Position numbers and translations under genes: made by a program
Shown: positions 35,346 to 47,824 of the stretch, piece by piece
How positions within the stretch are numbered: position 1 is the first letter of the stretch
Layout: the number at the start of each line of letters is the position of its first letter
The notes under the pieces: model-generated
Told to the model about the DNA's origin: nothing
Databases searched by the model: none
What the model saw: the letters and a program-made list of their open reading frames with translations, nothing else
NCBI RefSeq assembly: GCF_036884655.1
Contig: NC_088342.1
Coordinates: 14,246,501 to 14,310,500 of the forward strand
DNA: 64,000 bases
Direction: 5' to 3'
Source of the DNA: Musa acuminata AAA Group
Lineage: Eukaryota > Streptophyta > Magnoliopsida > Zingiberales > Musaceae

Positions 35346-38340
35346 ATTTTCTACTTAATGCGTCAGCAACTACATTTTGAACAATAGATTTATGCTTGAT
35401 TGTAAAGTTATAAAATTGTAAAAACTCTACCAAGTTGCATGTCTCTTGTTTAGCTTATGCTGATGATTAATGAACTTTAATATCTCATGATCAGAATATA
35501 CGACAAATGGCTTGGCAAGAAGATATTGACTCCAATGAGACAAAGCTCGATAAATCGTATAAAACTCCTTATTATAAGTAGAATATTTCTTTCTCATATC
35601 GTTCAGCTTTTCACTAAAAAATATAATGGGTTTTCCGTCTTAACTCAAAACAACACCAATTCTCACATTAGAAGCATCACATTCAACCTCAAACACATTG
35701 TCAAAATTTGGAAGAACTAAGATAGGAGCTTCGGTCACCTTTCTTTTTAAAAGCTTAAAAGCATCATTAGCCTCACTAGTCTATTTGAATTTATCATATT
35801 TCAGACATTCGGTGATTAAAGCGATAATAGAGCTGAAACCCTTGATGAATCTTCTATAAAAGGAAGTTAAGCCATGGAAACTCCTCACATTATGCAATGA
35901 AACAGGTGTTGGCCAATTGAGAATAGCTTCTACCTTACTTTGATCTATCATGATTCCATTTTTTAAAACAACATACCCCAAAAATACAACACTAGAAGCA
36001 AAGAAATCATACTTCGTTAGATTTGCATAAAGCTTTTGTTGTCTCAAAATAAAAAGGATTTCTTTCAGATGATTCATATGCTCCTCTTTGCTTTTACTGT
36101 ACACCAATATATCGTCAAAGTAAACTACAACAAATATTCTAATGCATGACTTAAGTATATGATTCATAAATCTTATAAAAGTGCTAGGAGTATTAGATAG
36201 CCCAAATGGCATAACCAACCATTCATATAAGTCTTCTCTAGTTTTAAATGCTATTTTTCACTTATCTCCGGGCCTCATTCTTATTTGGTGATAGCCACTC
36301 CTCAAATAAATTTTAGAGAAAATTGAAGCACCACATAATTGATCAAGTAAATCATCTAACCTTGGAATAGAAAAATGATAGTCCATTGTGATTTTTTTGA
36401 TGGTGCGGCTATCCCTATACATTCTCCAAGTTCCATCCTTCTTAGACACCAATAAGGCTGGAACCACACAAGGACTCATGCTCTCTTGAATTAACCCCAT
36501 TTTCACTAATTCATCAATTTGTCTTTGAAGTTCTTCATGCTCCCTGGGACTCATTCTGTATGCTGCCTTATTAGGTAGAATAGCCCCCGAAATAAGATTA
36601 ATATGATGCTAGATGTCTCTCAAAGGTGGAAGACCATGTGTAATCTCTTCCGGTATAACATCTTGAAATTCATCTAGTATTGGTTTTATGATTGCCGGTG
36701 TCTCCTTATGTTGTTCGTTCTCCTTGACTATCATTAGGGCCAAACATGACCACTCTTGTCTAATTCACCTTTGCATTCACCATAAGACATAAAAGCACTA
36801 ACTTCCTTCTTTGGTGCACTGATTTTGGAAGGTTGTAATGGAGCTAAGATAATTTTCTTTTCATTCACCTTAAAAGAATAAGTATGTTTGTAACTGTCAT
36901 ACAATACCCTTCTATCATAATGCTAAGGTCTTCCCAACAACAAATGACAAGTATCCATAGGAGCAATATCACACCATACTTCGTCTTTATAATATTTACC
37001 AATAGAAAATAAACTAAACATTTTTTAGTTACCTTGATGCCATTTCCTTTTTGCAACCAACATAATTGGTATCGATGTGGATGAGGGATTGTGCCCAACT
37101 TTAGCTTCTGCACCATCTCCAAAAATACCACATTCTCAAAACTACTGTAATTTTCTCACCCAACTTTCATCATCGGCAACATAAGAGACTTGTAAGCTAT
37201 GTTGCAATACAATAGACAAACAATAATCTGCATATGTAACCTCTTCCTCATCTTCATCATATTTTGGTTCGTCGTCGACTTTATCTTCTCCTCCATCACT
37301 ATGATCTTCAACCAAAGTTACAATCCTCCTATTTGGACAATATGAAGCAATATGCCCAAAATCATGATATTTGAAGCATTTTCGGCCACTTGGGTAGAAG
37401 AATTAGGTCTTTTTTTGCTATCAGTAGATTCTTCACCCTTTTCTTGCACATTCAATATTACCTTGCTTTGGACAGTAGGCTTGGAACTTCCTCCTTTTGT
37501 ATAGCCGTCTTTTGAACTATACCGAGAACTCTTTTCAAACTTCTGTTGTTTTTCAACTTTTAATGCCAACTTATATCATTTAAAGACCAATATGGATGCA
37601 GTTGAACCACTTTAGCAATCTCATATTTCAGACCTCCTAAGTATCTTGCAATGGATTGCTCTTCTAGTTCCACAAGCTCCCATTTTAACATCAGATTATC
37701 AAATTTTGTAGTATACTCCTCTACACTAAGATCCTTTTGCTTGAAATCATGAATTTTGAGAAAGATTTCTTATCTATAATTGTGAGGTAAATATTTTCTC
37801 TTTAACTCTCTTTTTATTTTTTCCCATGTCATGATTTTACTCTTCCTCTCACGTTCTCTTTGTTTCTTCATATTTTCCCACCAAAAAGATGCATTCCGTC
37901 TAAGTTTGAGTACCATAAGTTTTACTCTCTTTTGTTTTAGTGGTTCATGAAAATCAAAAATTATTTCTACTGTATTAAGCCAATTGATAAAGTCATCAAC
38001 ATTGATTTTACTTTCAAATTATGGAATATCCAATCTTGGGTTGTATTTATTCTACCACTCATCTTGAACTCCATACCTTGCACGAAATCTTCTCGACTCC
38101 CTTGGATGAGGAGGTGTATAATCATAAAAAATAAATTCATTGACTTCATTTTCATGCTGGTCATTTCTACTTTGAAGTTCTTCAATTATTTTATTTTTTT
38201 CTTATAGACTATGCAGCAATCTTCGTAGCTGCAGCCTTAATGACTTAGCATCATCTTCATGGTCGCTACCTTCACCAACTATATCTTTTTCACTCCGCCT
38301 TGCTATGATCTCTAGCCTTTAGCTATGATACCATACTAAT
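35346..38340 (-). mobile_element. Second Ty3/gypsy element, minus strand, lacking integrase
   Basis: Reading right to left: primer-binding site at 38333-38322 (TGGTATCATAGC, one mismatch to the tRNA-iMet site). Gag is at about 38200-37300 with a zinc knuckle CFKYHDFGHIASYC (second Cys changed to Tyr; about 37383-37340). A protease region at about 37050-36900 includes DTCHLLLGRP. RT is at 36554-35781 and RNase H at about 35780-35360, ending VVADALSRK. It stops abruptly at the chromovirus LTR. Multiple frameshifts and stops. Integrase and the 3' LTR are absent from the window, presumably lost in the deletion that also truncated chromovirus copy 1. Confidence 0.82.
35781..36554 (-). pseudogene. 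Gypsy reverse transcriptase (broken)
   Basis: 36554-36258 holds [40 protein letters not shown] and [10 protein letters not shown]. 36218-35781 holds [12 protein letters not shown], the catalytic YFDDILVYS and the connection to RNase H ([17 protein letters not shown]). The pieces are separated near 36220-36255. The order and motifs are Ty3/gypsy. Confidence 0.85.
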
Positions 38341-39509
38341 ACTTGGGAGGGTAAAATGCAGAATGTATTTCAAAAGGAAACCGATGCAACAGTTTCTCAG
38401 ATAGAAAATGTCACAGTCGATAAAGAACGAACTCTTAAAGAAAAGTTACAGTACAATTGTATTTGCTTGAATGAGTGTTTTGAATAGAAAAGGCACGAAC
38501 TCATGATAAAACATAAAGAAGGTTGAAAAATAGTTCACCACCAAGTTAAAATCACAAAGGGATATAGAAATTCACCACCCCAAGGATTATAAATGAGGAT
38601 ACAAAATAGAAATAAAAAAACTCACCACTCAAGGACGCATCCAAGAGATACAGAGTTTAAGGGAGTTCTCCAAGAGAGCTTCTGCCAAGATATTATCAAT
38701 TTCTAAAGTACTTTTAGGCTCTAAACACCATAATAAATACTAGTACATGAAATAACCCTTCATGCATAGGAAATTTCGAAATTAAGTGTTTTACAGCTGT
38801 TATCAACTCCTTTAATGCATTCCTTAGTCAAGAAGAAAAGTACCTTGAAATAGCTTTAACTTTATGTAGGGAATATGCTGTTGAGCTGTCATGTTTGAGT
38901 GGGCTGAGTTGAAGACTAAGAGGTAACATTGTTGGCTGAAAAAAAAACCATAACATAAAAAAGGTTCATATTAGCAGATTATAGCAAATTAGACACTCCA
39001 GTGTCAAACAGTTGTTGCCCGCGATCTGTGTGCCTGCAGCCACCTACAACAGCAGCCACAGCCAGGCAGCACAACGCCAATGCATACGCAAGTGCTGTGC
39101 CTGTAGTAGTCGGCCGGCATCCTGCTTGCAGTAGGCTTGCGGCCGACGAGGCTGGCAACCCGCAGGCAGAGGTGTTTGCGGCTGCTGCGCCCGCGGGGTA
39201 GTGGCGCTTACGGGGCAGTGGCACCTATGATCGCTTCTCCCGCAGGGTGAGGCGTCGTAGGGCAGCGACGCTTGTGGTCGCTGCGCCCACGGGCAGAACC
39301 ACACACGGAGGCGACGGCACTCGTAGGGGCAACATGCCCCCCTCTACCGCACAGCCTACCGTCGATAGGGTGGTGGCGGCAACTGCAATAGTGGAAAGGG
39401 AGAAAGGGGCTTAAGGTTTTCTGGGCAAAAGATAGTTTTGCCCTTCGGAATTTGAGAAATTCTAGTTCTCTCTTTTTATCCAAATTATGAAAATACCGTG
39501 TAGAATTCA
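38341..39509 (-). repeat. Probable LTR and flanking sequence of the minus-strand gypsy element
   Basis: The region immediately upstream of the primer-binding site should be the 5' LTR of the minus gypsy element. It has no coding content. 39010-39370 is strikingly GC-rich, with short repeated words such as GCGACGCTTGTGGTCGCTGCGCCC and its variants, and produces spurious overlapping frames. I could not fix the outer LTR boundary, and there is no second LTR to compare. Confidence 0.4.
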
Positions 39510-40076
39510 AAAAATTCCCTACATGTCCCTGATTTAAAAAAAATTAATTAATTAAAAGGTTTGATTGATTATTATTTTTATTATTATCTAGTAGTCCTAC
39601 ATGATGATGATTTATTCATGTGATGTATGATGTGTGGACAGATGATCATAGACTGTATGATGTGTATACTTGTGATTATTATTATTGGAGCCTACGAGCC
39701 TCCATTATATTTCTTGTTTATTGTTGAGTCTGCGTGCTCATGATTAAGTTGTAATCATACGAGATGTAGTAGGAGCTTGGAAGCGATAATGAGACCCATG
39801 AGACGGATGATCGCGATGCATGGAAATGCGTCGAGATGTCGACGGAACCGACCAGAATGAGATGGATGATCACAAGGCAGAGAGATACATCATTGCACAC
39901 ATAGATCTTGATATGAGTGATTAGGCCTACGAGCTCGGGCCTGATCACATTAGGCTGTGGTCCATGATCATCTGGTGTGATTGCTTATATACCTACTATA
40001 TATGTATATATATTTGCATGTGATATAGATATATATTAAATATGTATATGTGTGAAATGTCATATTAGGAGACCAC
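39510..40076. other. AT-rich stretch with unplaced repeat sequence
   Basis: Contains GATGATGATT-rich DNA, a repeat of TGAGACGGATGATCGCG / TGAGATGGATGATCACA words (about 39790-39890) and CCTACGAGC twice (about 39692 and 39927). Looks like part of an LTR of another element; no gene seen. Confidence 0.4.
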
Positions 40077-41713
40077 TGTTAGGATCGAGGTCGGCACTAA
40101 GAGGGGGGGTGAATTAGTGCAGCGGTAAAAACTACGTAGGGGGGGTGAATTAAAAAACCTTCATACGATAAAAGTCATTTACATTAAAAATCGATTTCAA
40201 AAAGTTAATAACTTGGAAGCGTAGTGACTATCTAAGTAGTTTGCAGTATGTAAATGGCAAGAATAAAATGCAAACCAGAGAACACGATAGTTTATAGTGG
40301 TTCGATCGTCGTGACCTACATCCACTCCTCTAATTCCTCTTCCGTCGAGGCTACCGGCATCCACTAACGGTCTTCCTTCAATAGGTGAAGACTAACCATC
40401 TTTTACACCCCTCTTCTCCTTTTTATGGGTTTAGGAGATAACCCTTACAAGCACACACACTCCTCTCTAAACAGAAATCTAAGTTTAAGCTAGAGGAGGG
40501 AATTCACTTATGAATGCAACAGCGTTTTCTCTCTTTTGATCTCTCTGTGCTTGTGTGCTTTAACCAGGGATGAGAGGGGTATTTATAGGCTTCAAGTTGA
40601 TTCAAACTTCGAGCCTAAAACTTTCCCATCCTGGGTTTCCCGGGCACGGGCGGTACCACCGCTTGCGTTGGGCGGTACCACTGCCTAGTGTCAGTCTTAC
40701 ACTAACACTGCCCTAGGTGGTACCACCACCCAGTCTGGTAGTACCACCGCTTGGGGGGCAGTGCTGGGTGGTAGCATCGCCCATACTAGCAGTACCACCG
40801 CTTGGCACCCTGCTAGGGGCGGTATAACTACCCAGAGTAGCGGTACCACCGCCTAACACAATCTCGAAGATTATGCCACGACGATGAGACTTCTTGGGGC
40901 ACTATTTGGGCCTATTATTGGGCCCAACATAGTTCTTACATGGGCCTAGCTGGCCCCTAATTAGGTTGGCCCAAAACCAAGCATAATTATGTGCTAACTA
41001 CGATTCCTAAGACATTTACTAAGCTAAACAAGTTCCTATGTCTATTCTTCCGGCGAGCTTCCGGCGAACTTCTGACGATCTCTCGACAATATTCCGACGG
41101 ACTCCCGACAAGCTCCTGGACTTCATGACGATCTTCTTGGCGAGTTTCAACGAGCTTCTCTGGCAAGCTCCCAGACTTCTCGGTTGGTTCCGCCATAACC
41201 TCCGACGAACGTTTGGACTTCCGACGAACTCTCGAACTCCCAACGTGATCTCGATCTTGACTCTGGGACTTCATTTTGCTATATGCCTTGCTATCGTAGT
41301 TAATCCTACACATGTAAAAATATACTTCGATCTAGACAATTAATACTAAGCATTAATTAAGTTGTCCGGCATGTCATTGGTCCCTCGACGCTTTGTCCGA
41401 TTCTTCGACACATTGTCCTCTCTTATGGCCTATTGCCCAATTGGCCAGTTGACTCCACAACTCCGATATCCTTAGCGCAATATCTGCTCTTCTTGGCCCG
41501 GTGTCCGAATCCATGGTCAGAAGCTTTCTGTCGATACGTCGACCATTCCACCAGCCCGACGTCTAATATTCTGACATGTTATCCTCCGGTACAATATGAT
41601 TTTTTCTACTTTAATTGTCTCATCCTGATCGAAGAATCCTGCATCACTTAAAATGTAAATTAAAATATAAACACATATCAATTAGTTTCATCATCAAAAT
41701 ATGAGATTCAACA
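40077..41713 (-). repeat. SIRE-like copia LTR, minus orientation (1,637 bp)
   Basis: On the minus strand it starts TGTTGAATCTCAT at 41713, next to a polypurine tract (AAAAGGGAGAGAT), and ends GATCCTAACA at 40077. It is about the same length as the solo LTR at 15940-17570 and clearly homologous along its length. The GGTACC palindrome array (about 40645-40855) lies near the LTR 3' end, and a TATAAATAC box is at about 40585. It is the 3' LTR of the minus-strand element that continues to 42904. Confidence 0.88.
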
Positions 41714-42904
41714 ATCTCTCCCTTTTTTATGATGATAACCAATTGATGACGAAGTTAAACTTAACTTCCAGAGTTTAAACAAACTCTCCCTATCAATATG
41801 CTATATTGATAGAAACTCTTAAATTCAAAAATCCAAGCAACATGTCATGATTAAATCATGCATGATATCAACATACTTCTCCCCCTTTGTCATCAACAAA
41901 AAGGAGAAGTTCAATTCTCATATGTTTAGTCATAACAATTTCAAATCATTACATGAAAAACATAATATCAAGTTTTATCATTATGCAATTTTGTTATCAT
42001 CATAGATATGCAAAGTAGTAAGATAGCAAGTTTTGCATCATGCTAGCTAGCAAATTAGAGATATTCAAGAAAGCAACTCTTGCTTCTTGAAATATGCAAG
42101 TTGCAAGCTAGCAATTTTTTGCTTCTTTTGTAATGTTTGAGCTAGTAATTTTGCTTCCATTGCAAAGTGCAAGTTAGCATGTTTAGCATCTTGAGATAGG
42201 CAAGATGGCATTTTTGGTATGCAAATTTATAGTATGCAAGCTATCAACTTTTACACACAAAAAAGTTAGCAAAATTTTATATCTTTTGAGATGTGCAAGA
42301 TGAACAATTTTGCCTCTTTTTTAAATGTGTAACTTGGCAAATATTGCTTCTCTTGAGATTTGCAAGATAGCACTTCTATCTTCCTTTTTTAGATTAGCAA
42401 GCTAGCAAGTTTGCCTCTTTTAGTGATGTGCAAGCTAGGAATTCTTTCTCCCCATTTGTCAAAAAGAAGGGAATAACAAAAACAATAGTACAATTCATCA
42501 CTTTTCAAATTACGACAAAAATAAAGTATCATTCTTATTGCAATATGTCATAGTTGAGATAAACATTGAATTTGGATTGAGTTCAAGTTAATGCAATTCT
42601 AATCATGATTCACATCATATACAATACATTATGAACATCGTTATCACAAGTATTGTATGCATTATTTCAAATTCATGAATATTTCATTCATTCATATCAT
42701 CACATAAAGAATATCAAGAAAAATTAGTTGGGTGATGAGATAAATATTTCATGAATACAAGGATTTATACATCAAATTCATATCATGAGAGATAAAATAT
42801 CAAAGATCGTGTAAATAATAAAGGACATGATTCATTTTGATAAATAATTTCTTTAAAAAAATGCAACAAGTCATGGTGAACAATCTTGATTTACATAAAG
42901 TTCT
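41714..42904 (-). mobile_element. Copia internal region, 3' non-coding part
   Basis: Same layout as 17571-18500: polypurine tract, CTATCAATATG..CATATTGATAG palindrome, AAATTCAAAAATCCAAGCAACAT, then a TTCTCCCCCTTTGTCATCAA...GGAGAA hairpin (41879-41910) and a block of GCAAGCTAGCAA tandem repeats (about 42010-42440). No gag or pol is reached before the sequence is broken by another repeat at about 42905. Confidence 0.75.
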
Positions 42905-43302
42905 AGTGTACACACACGAGCAACTATGAGACTAGCTGCATCCATCATATGGACGGGTGTACAACACATAAGTCTGTCCGGTTATCTCGATACCACTCAC
43001 GAGTAAACTATGACCGAGATTATTTGAATCTGCGGTTAAAGGGGGATCAATCTCATTATCATGACCTCATCAAGATCCGATTCCAATTACATAGATCAAG
43101 GATATATATGCATACATATATATACATATATATGTATATATACATATATATACATATATATGTATATATACATATATATACATATATATGTATATATATG
43201 TATATATACATATATATGTATATATATGTATGTATATATATATATATATGTATATATACATGCATATATATACATATATATGTATATATATATATATACA
43301 TG

Positions 43303-43359
<57 letters not shown>

Positions 43360-43389
43360 GTATATATATTTATATTTATATACATGTAA

Positions 43390-43424
<35 letters not shown>

Positions 43425-43471
43425 CATGTAAATATATATATATATATACGTATATATATATATACATGTAA

Positions 43472-43504
<33 letters not shown>

Positions 43505-43616
43505 CATATATGTATATATATACATATATATATATACATATATATATATATGTATATATATACATATATATATACATATATGTATATATATATATATACA
43601 TATATATACATATATG

Positions 43617-43652
<36 letters not shown>

Positions 43653-43743
43653 CATACATATATATATATATATGTACATATATATACATATTTATACATG
43701 TATACATATATATACATATATATACATATATCCATGTTTACAC

Positions 43744-43789
<46 letters not shown>

Positions 43790-43891
43790 GTATATATATA
43801 TGTATATATATACATATATACATATGTATATACATATATACATATGTATATACATATATACATATATATATACATATATATATATATACAC

Positions 43892-43928
<37 letters not shown>

Positions 43929-43990
43929 ATGATAAAATACTAAAATTTAATTTAAAAAAAAATTACATGTTAAGTCACACGTGCCATCAC
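42905..43990 (-). repeat. Second copy of the TGTTGGCACG-type repeat, with expanded microsatellite
   Basis: 42905-43095 and 43930-43990 are the reverse complement of 20410-20610 and 20310-20385. The two parts are separated by the TA array, where the first copy has only a ~20-base TA tract. Orientation is opposite to the first copy. Flanked by copia internal sequence on the left, as the first copy is. Confidence 0.75.
43097..43931. repeat. TATATACA / TA microsatellite array, about 835 bp
   Basis: Almost pure alternating TA with CA, CG or TGTA interruptions (TATATACA, TACATGTAAATA). A short higher-order period with TACATGTAAATATATA repeats around 43295-43470. All long Tyr/Ile/Met frames on both strands here are products of the repeat and are not genes. 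Length and order are at risk of assembly error. Confidence 0.95.
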
Positions 43991-44039
43991 TCCCCTATGA
44001 CTATCACGAATATCACTACCATTGACATTGGACGGTACT

Positions 44040-44751
44040 ATCATTATAACTTTTGACATGATATATAAATCTAAACCGTTATAGTCCTACAATCATAAAA
44101 TTTAAATTTTAAATAGTATCATCATTATCCTAGGTGATTATCTCGTTGCTATAGACAATGGTACCACTATCGAAAAGGTTGACAAAGCACAAATAGTGCT
44201 TGTCGACTGACTCGGATAATATTATTGCTTGGGCATGATGGTATCACCACCCCAAATTGGTTTAGGCCACTTATTTGACCTTCTAATGGACCTAATTTGG
44301 TTCAATTTCAAGTCTAATGACTTTCATTATAAGTAAGCTATATTTCAGCTTAATACTGACTTAAATTGGACTAAAATTACCTCGATCGAGATCTTGACTC
44401 ATCAACCATTCATCTGATATCTATTTTTTTTATACTTCGTCTAAACTTATAGTACATTACCCTATCCTTTGGTATGTCAACTTTGTCATGACATTTGATC
44501 TTCTAGTACAATATCTAATCTTTTTAGTATAATATCTAAATCTCTAGTACAAAGTTTATTTTTCCTCAAACTTAAGGTCAAATTTTTGGCACAATAATTT
44601 TTAGGTATAACATCCAATTCTCCTATTCAATATTTGCCCCTTAAGTGGTTTAAATATATGATCAAAGTATTTCCTATGCTATTTATTTTAATAATATATT
44701 AGCTTATCAAATTCATTAATTGATTTTATCATCAAAATTAAGCATTCAACA
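44040..44751 (-). repeat. Old, degenerate LTR of the copia family
   Basis: On the minus strand it begins TGTTGAATGCTTAATTTTGA at 44751, the family's LTR start. Reading on, it keeps the recognisable order of LTR words (repeated AGATTTAGATATT/AGATTAGATATTGTAC near 44500-44560, GGTGATACCATC near 44245). It is far more AT-rich and diverged than the other copies, with only scattered GGTACC remnants (44159, GGTACC). Confidence 0.5.
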
Positions 44752-46510
44752 ATAATAAGTTGATTAGTTAGTTAAGAATACATTGGTTAATATTTCAGTA
44801 CAGATAGATTTGAAGCTTATGTCCAACCCATCTTTGTGATGATCATTGCTCCGGTGTAAAGGTACAGAGGTATAGGAAGAACATGACTCTAAAAGTAACT
44901 AGAGGTGATATTTTTTAGGAGATTTGACTCTATATATATCTCCAAGAGGACTCTTCTATATTAGAGAATCCATCAATGATACGAGCTAGAGATTTGAGTA
45001 ATTCTTAGATTCTCTTATAAATAAATAAGATATTCACTATTAATACATAAATAATGTAAGAATGTTTGGTTGAAGTCTAAATCTAAGAAACATATTTCAA
45101 GACTTATTCTATTTTCCTTAGATAAATACTTAATTCACTAAATAAACTTAATATTTGAAAAGACATCTCATTGATCTCATGGATCATATAATAAAAGTAT
45201 TGACAATAATCTTTATTTTATTATTTATATTTATTTTCAAAATAATTTATATTTTTATGAGGTGTTGTCAGAATATTTAATAGAAAAAATCATAAATTAT
45301 AAGTATACACTTACCTTTGTACTATTTTGAATTCAAAATTATAATCTTACTCTCACTTTTTATCATTTTCTTTTTAAAATTATAAATCTAGCCCTTCGTT
45401 TTATTGTTTTGCTCGGGAGTAACGTTGCTACTGTGCCATCCCCTGAATGGTTAAAAGAATCTATGGATTTTCTTTTTTTTATAGTTTATCATACAACACA
45501 ATTATATTACTTTCTAATCCCTCCCCTCCCTCTTTCAAGATACACATCCTGATTACCTGTATTATTTTTATTTATTTAACTAGTGTTAGAGTCTTATCTT
45601 AATTCTCTATTATGTGCACACAAGAGAATCTATTTCCCAATTATATTTTAGATGACATTTTCAATAAAGTATTCGCAAAAGACAGAAGGAATACACTTAG
45701 GACAAATCATGTGGCTCTTGGCTTAACTTTCTAACTTTCTATTTCGCTTTATAATATTTTACCTTTTCTTTTCCTATCGACGGTAAAAAATTACTATTCT
45801 TGTTCTAACAGATAATTCAATCTTTTTTAAAAATAATTATAGTTCAAAATAATTATAAATTAAGAAATTGATCGTCTTATCAATTTTTTTGTACATTAAA
45901 TTTTTAGAATATACTACTGAAGAAAAACATTTAGAATGTTCCTAGGAAGGTTTTTTTTTTTATAATAGATATAGAGGATATAAGAAAAGATTTAGATTTA
46001 TGTGAGAAGATGTGAAAAATCTTTTTGGATTAGATCCTTCATTATCGCACATTCTATATACATAAACTTGGGTCATTCCTTAAGGGCAGCTTTGTCCCCG
46101 TTGTCTCCTCCACAACCTCCCTCTACTATTTGTTTTAAATAGTATCACGCGGATCTTATGCCAATAATTTAGCTTAAGCACCATTATTTAGCATTTGGAT
46201 TACTAGCCGGCCTGCGCATCCAAGCATGGCTCTCAATCTCTTGGTATATCTTTTGTTAGGAGCATGATTGGAGACAAGCTCTTATCAGGAAATTATTCTA
46301 ATCAATAATAAATAATACTATGGTATGGATTATATCTCTTATCAGGCCCACAAGGAGGATACATGTGAGAAAGTAATATCTTTTTCCCATTGCACATGCT
46401 ACTGAGTACAAGTGGGGGTACCCCAATAATTGAGTCGACATACGTCATCTGACCAGCCACCAGCATGTTCGAGGACTTTAGTGCACACTTGAAATGCCGG
46501 GGAATGCCTA
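44752..46510. other. AT-rich intergenic DNA
   Basis: No coding potential or recognisable element. It includes a TTTTTATAATAGATATAGAGGATAT-like simple stretch and several short homopolymers. Sequence from about 46130 onward is less AT-rich and leads into gene-like remnants. Confidence 0.4.
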
Positions 46511-46511
46511 A

Positions 46512-47331
46512 TGGAAGTTGCTGAAAGGTATCATAGTTTTTGTAGCATAAAAGATGATGGTGGGATGCAGATAGGTTCCCCTTCTCTTGGCAAAAGGTCA
46601 GTCAGCTTCTCATGCACTCGGGCAGGGTTATCAAATCATTCTAGGGCACAACCCTTACTACCAAAGCTAGGTTTTTTTCCTTCCAAGGTCTAGTGGCTCT
46701 TAAATCCACCAGGAGGAGCTCTGCTTTACAAATATTCTAGTGACGCTGGTCCTGCAGGAATCTGATCTACCGATATGGATCAGCAGAGCTAGAGAAATAG
46801 TGTTCCTGATGATGTGCCAGTACTTGTGTGATCAGAAGTTCTCGGTCTCTACGTGTTCAGCAGCAATTTGTGTGGATCATGCTTTCATTATTTTTGAGTC
46901 TGTAATAATGATTCAAAGACTAAAGTGGACCTTCTGCCTGCTGCAAACCGTGTCCCCTCCCATCCTAATTATGATATCTGGCTTATCCATAAGGAAAATA
47001 CAGCAAAATTTAACACAGGCTTTTGGCTTGCTGAAATGGTCCTATCTATTGCAAGTTGCTCTTTCTTTTCAGGAATCCACTACTCGTGTGGGGCTCTCAG
47101 GAGTTTGACATGTCTTCAGATAGCTTCTGTTTGTTTCTCTGCAGCTCCATATGCTTTTTGCTGTGCTTCTTTCACTTCATTTCATTATCATCCTTCTTTT
47201 TCAGTTCATGGTTTGCTAAGTCACTGCAAATAGCTAGAGAACATACTTTTTCATATGAGGCTCAGTTGTGTGATCTCTTTGAGAGGCCAAACTCCACGTT
47301 TGGGAAAATATCCTCATGGAGAAGCATGTAG
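46512..47331 (+). pseudogene. Unrecognised gene-like remnant
   Basis: Several short frames on the plus strand look protein-like rather than random but do not connect. 46512-46693 has SFSCTRAGLSNHSRAQPLLP. The next frame runs WLLNPPGGALLYKYSSDAGP (about 46690-46750). Another frame has VDLLPAANRVPSHPNYDIWL and IHKENTAKFNTGFW (about 46925-47030). A last frame has AREHTFSYEAQLCDLFERPN (about 47233-47292). Stops and shifts separate them, so this is either a decayed gene or exons of a gene whose splice sites I cannot fix. I do not recognise the family and give no function. Confidence 0.35.
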
Positions 47332-47824
47332 AGGCACATGGAGATGAAGTGAAATTACCTTTTATCTTGCAAGGATATATCTTTGATGCCTGTTTGATGT
47401 AGTAGCAAAAGTAGCACCAACATCAGTTTGCAGTCTCAACATGACTAAAAGCCTGCAGATAATTCATATGGATGTAGAACTCAAAATAGCTGAAGGGAAA
47501 TGTATGCAGTTCCAGATAATTCATTTGGATGTAGAACTCAAAATATGTGGGATGTCGAATCCTTAATCTGATATTTTTCTTTCTTCTTTGAAAGTGTTAG
47601 CTGTCATAACCAGTAAATATATGATCAGATCACTAGAAGTTATATCATATTCTGTCTTCACTATTTATCATTCATTAAAACCAATATCAGAAGTAACTGA
47701 AAAATATTATATGATTTTTTATTTCATCGAGAAGTTATATGTTTAACATTTAAATGGATGAATTTATATATAAAAGCATTTCCTAAGGGCATATTATAAA
47801 TTCAAGCGGTTTGTAATCTACTCA

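Noticed and set aside
35346..38340. Possible integrated pararetrovirus, because RT and RNase H are adjacent and integrase is absent
   Set aside because: It has a retrotransposon primer-binding site, a gypsy-type gag zinc knuckle and VADALSR end, and is simply cut by the chromovirus LTR. No movement or coat protein signature seen.
38979..39510. Overlapping GC-rich frames on both strands, Ala/Gly/Arg-rich
   Set aside because: All frames are open because of GC richness and short repeats. It lies in the probable LTR of a gypsy element with no domain.
43059..44056. Several long open frames of Tyr/Ile/Met repeats on both strands
   Set aside because: They are translations of the TA/TATATACA microsatellite in all frames; no codon structure or domain.
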